From NCBI GenBank assembly GCA_050486105.1, contig JBJHCR010000357.1, positions 1-6,280 of the forward strand: DNA of 6,280 nt. The letters run 5' to 3'. The translations under genes were made by a program, and so were the position numbers. The DNA is from JAEXNA01 sp050486105 (GTDB taxonomy: Bacteria > Vulcanimicrobiota > Xenobia > Xenobiales > JADMJV01). The notes under the pieces were generated by a model. That model was not told the DNA's origin. It did not search any database and was given only the letters and a program-made list of their open reading frames with translations. Numbering within the stretch: the stretch's first letter is position 1; each line of letters starts with the position of its first letter. Below are positions 5,368-6,280 of this stretch, one piece after another.

Positions 5368-6280
5368 ATGATAGTTATGATTCGCAGGGGGTCGAGAGGG
5401 GCCATGCTGGTTCTCACCTTGGGGCTTGTGGTGGCCCTTTGGTTCCTCGTTTTGGGTTTTGCCAATTCCTCGGTGCAGTCGCTTCAAGTGGCTCAGTCGG
5501 CGGTGGCCTCCGAGCGCGCCATGCGGGCCGCCGAGGCCGGTTTGGCGGAGACCCTAGCGGTGCTCAAAGACCAGCCGGAGTTTCGCTCGAACGACCGGTA
5601 CACCAAACTCGCCAACACCCCGGATCAGTACCGGGTGCAGATCTTCCGGGACCACACTGCCCCGATCAAACTGCCGACCGGCACGGTGTACGTGGTGAGC
5701 CACGGAAGAGATCGCAGCGGTATCGAGCGCCGCGCCGCCGCCCTGGTTCGAGTGGGAGCAGCCCCTAAGCAAGGGCTCCTTGATTTCTCCATATTCACTC
5801 AGTTTCTCGAAGTCAATGGGGGTTCCAGCATCGACTCCTTTGACTCCAAAGTGGGGGACCTTCCTAGGGGAAGCCAGGCCAACATCGCCACCAACTCCAC
5901 CAAGCCCGGAACCATCGACATCAACGGAGGTTCTTGGATTCAGGGAACCATTCAGGTAGGTCCCGGTGGTAAAACCGGCCAAGCCAAGCCGAGCCAGCCA
6001 ACCAGAAACTCGGATAATGTGGTTTGGAAGAACTGGAACACTTGGAGTCTGGCAGAATCCAACCTGAATCAACCCATCGAGTACCCTCCCGTCCAGGCTC
6101 CGGCAGCGGGCACGGGCAGCACCAATGTGGGTTGGCAAGGCGCTAATTTGCCACCCGGGTCTTACGGGGACCTCAGGGTCAGCGGCGGGGGTAAGGTTAC
6201 CTTGCAGAGCGGTACCTACGTTTTCAAGTCCATCACCTTGACCACCCGGGGATCGACATCGCCAACATCCATGGCACCAC
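5368..6280 (+). CDS. PilX-like type IV pilus-assembly protein with C-terminal beta-rich domain (partial at the right edge)
   Basis: The frame is open from the ATG at 5368 to the window end: 304 codons with no stop, so the C-terminus is missing. The N-terminus has an Arg-rich start (MIRRGSRGA), one hydrophobic helix (about residues 12-31) and then a helix containing ASERAMRAAEAGLAETLAVL (47-66). This is the PilX N-terminal architecture, in which a membrane anchor is followed by a conserved AAEA helix. In that family the protein is a minor pilin-like component needed for type IV pilus biogenesis. Residues 136-304 are rich in Gly, Ser, Thr and Asn with repeated hydrophobic strands (FLEVNGGSSI, GTIDINGGSW, LPPGSYGDLRVSGGGKVTL, SGTYVFKSITL), resembling the DUF7305-type beta-helix domain found behind such anchors. 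GGTGAG lies 6 nt before the chosen start; ATGs at 5377 and 5404 are alternatives. The final dozen residues may be out of frame (see findings). Confidence 0.78.
   Translation, partial: MIVMIRRGSRGAMLVLTLGLVVALWFLVLGFANSSVQSLQVAQSAVASERAMRAAEAGLAETLAVLKDQPEFRSNDRYTKLANTPDQYRVQIFRDHTAPIKLPTGTVYVVSHGRDRSGIERRAAALVRVGAAPKQGLLDFSIFTQFLEVNGGSSIDSFDSKVGDLPRGSQANIATNSTKPGTIDINGGSWIQGTIQVGPGGKTGQAKPSQPTRNSDNVVWKNWNTWSLAESNLNQPIEYPPVQAPAAGTGSTNVGWQGANLPPGSYGDLRVSGGGKVTLQSGTYVFKSITLTTRGSTSPTSMAP

Noticed and set aside
5333..5371. Thirteen-codon plus-strand frame (MELQSKVVVSFR) ending in an ATGA overlap with the PilX-like start
   Set aside because: The overlap is suggestive of a leader peptide, but the Shine-Dalgarno spacing (about 15 nt) is poor and nothing else supports it.
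5256..5465. Minus-strand frame overlapping the PilX-like start and its upstream spacer
   Set aside because: No ribosome site; it overlaps the anchor-coding region of a better-supported gene.
5439..5768. Plus-strand frame of 109 codons inside the PilX-like gene
   Set aside because: It is very rich in Arg, Gly and Pro, out of frame with the anchor helix, and begins in the middle of the membrane segment of the real gene.
5554..6138. Long minus-strand frame (194 codons) opposite the PilX-like gene
   Set aside because: It is antisense to a frame with clear PilX-type anchor and beta-domain features, lacks a ribosome site and has no recognisable motif.

Overview
This is a bacterial chromosome fragment of roughly 55% GC with compact gene packing. 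Its centre is an overlapping three-gene operon, ribD-cofG-cofH, for the deazaflavin FO, the chromophore core of cofactor F420. Having CofG and CofH as two proteins, rather than the fused FbiC of actinomycetes, argues against an actinobacterium. The Shine-Dalgarno sites (GGAGG type) and a PilX-like protein suggest a Gram-negative-type or deep-branching bacterial lineage. I cannot place it more precisely from this sequence.

Layout. At the left edge (1-180) a gene fragment is cut by the window; either strand is open and I slightly prefer the minus strand. A strong bidirectional intrinsic terminator (208-242) follows. On the minus strand, 283-1086 encodes a seven-helix Bax inhibitor-1 (BI-1/YccA) family membrane protein that starts at a TTG codon. 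A 265-bp spacer separates it from the divergent operon: ribD (1352-2551), cofG (2535-3665) and cofH (3646-4899), each overlapping the next by 17-20 bp. Convergent to cofH lies a small membrane-protein gene on the minus strand (4927-5130). After a 237-bp divergent spacer, a plus-strand PilX-like pilus-assembly gene begins at 5368 and runs off the right edge.

How the genes work together. RibD makes 5-amino-6-(5-phosphoribitylamino)uracil, which a phosphatase not in this window must dephosphorylate. The product is the direct substrate of CofH, which couples it to a tyrosine-derived radical; CofG then closes the ring to FO. The operon therefore ties precursor supply to FO production. No other riboflavin genes, no FMN riboswitch and none of the later F420 genes (cofC, cofD, cofE) are present, so the window does not show whether FO is used as such (for example as a photolyase antenna) or is converted to F420.

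Points of most interest: the ribD-cofG-cofH arrangement; a BI-1 protein that appears to lack both aspartates of the family's di-aspartyl pH sensor; a PilX-like protein with a probable extracellular beta-rich region and a possible frameshift near the right edge; and a conserved-looking two-helix small membrane protein. I found no IS element, CRISPR array, tRNA or rRNA.
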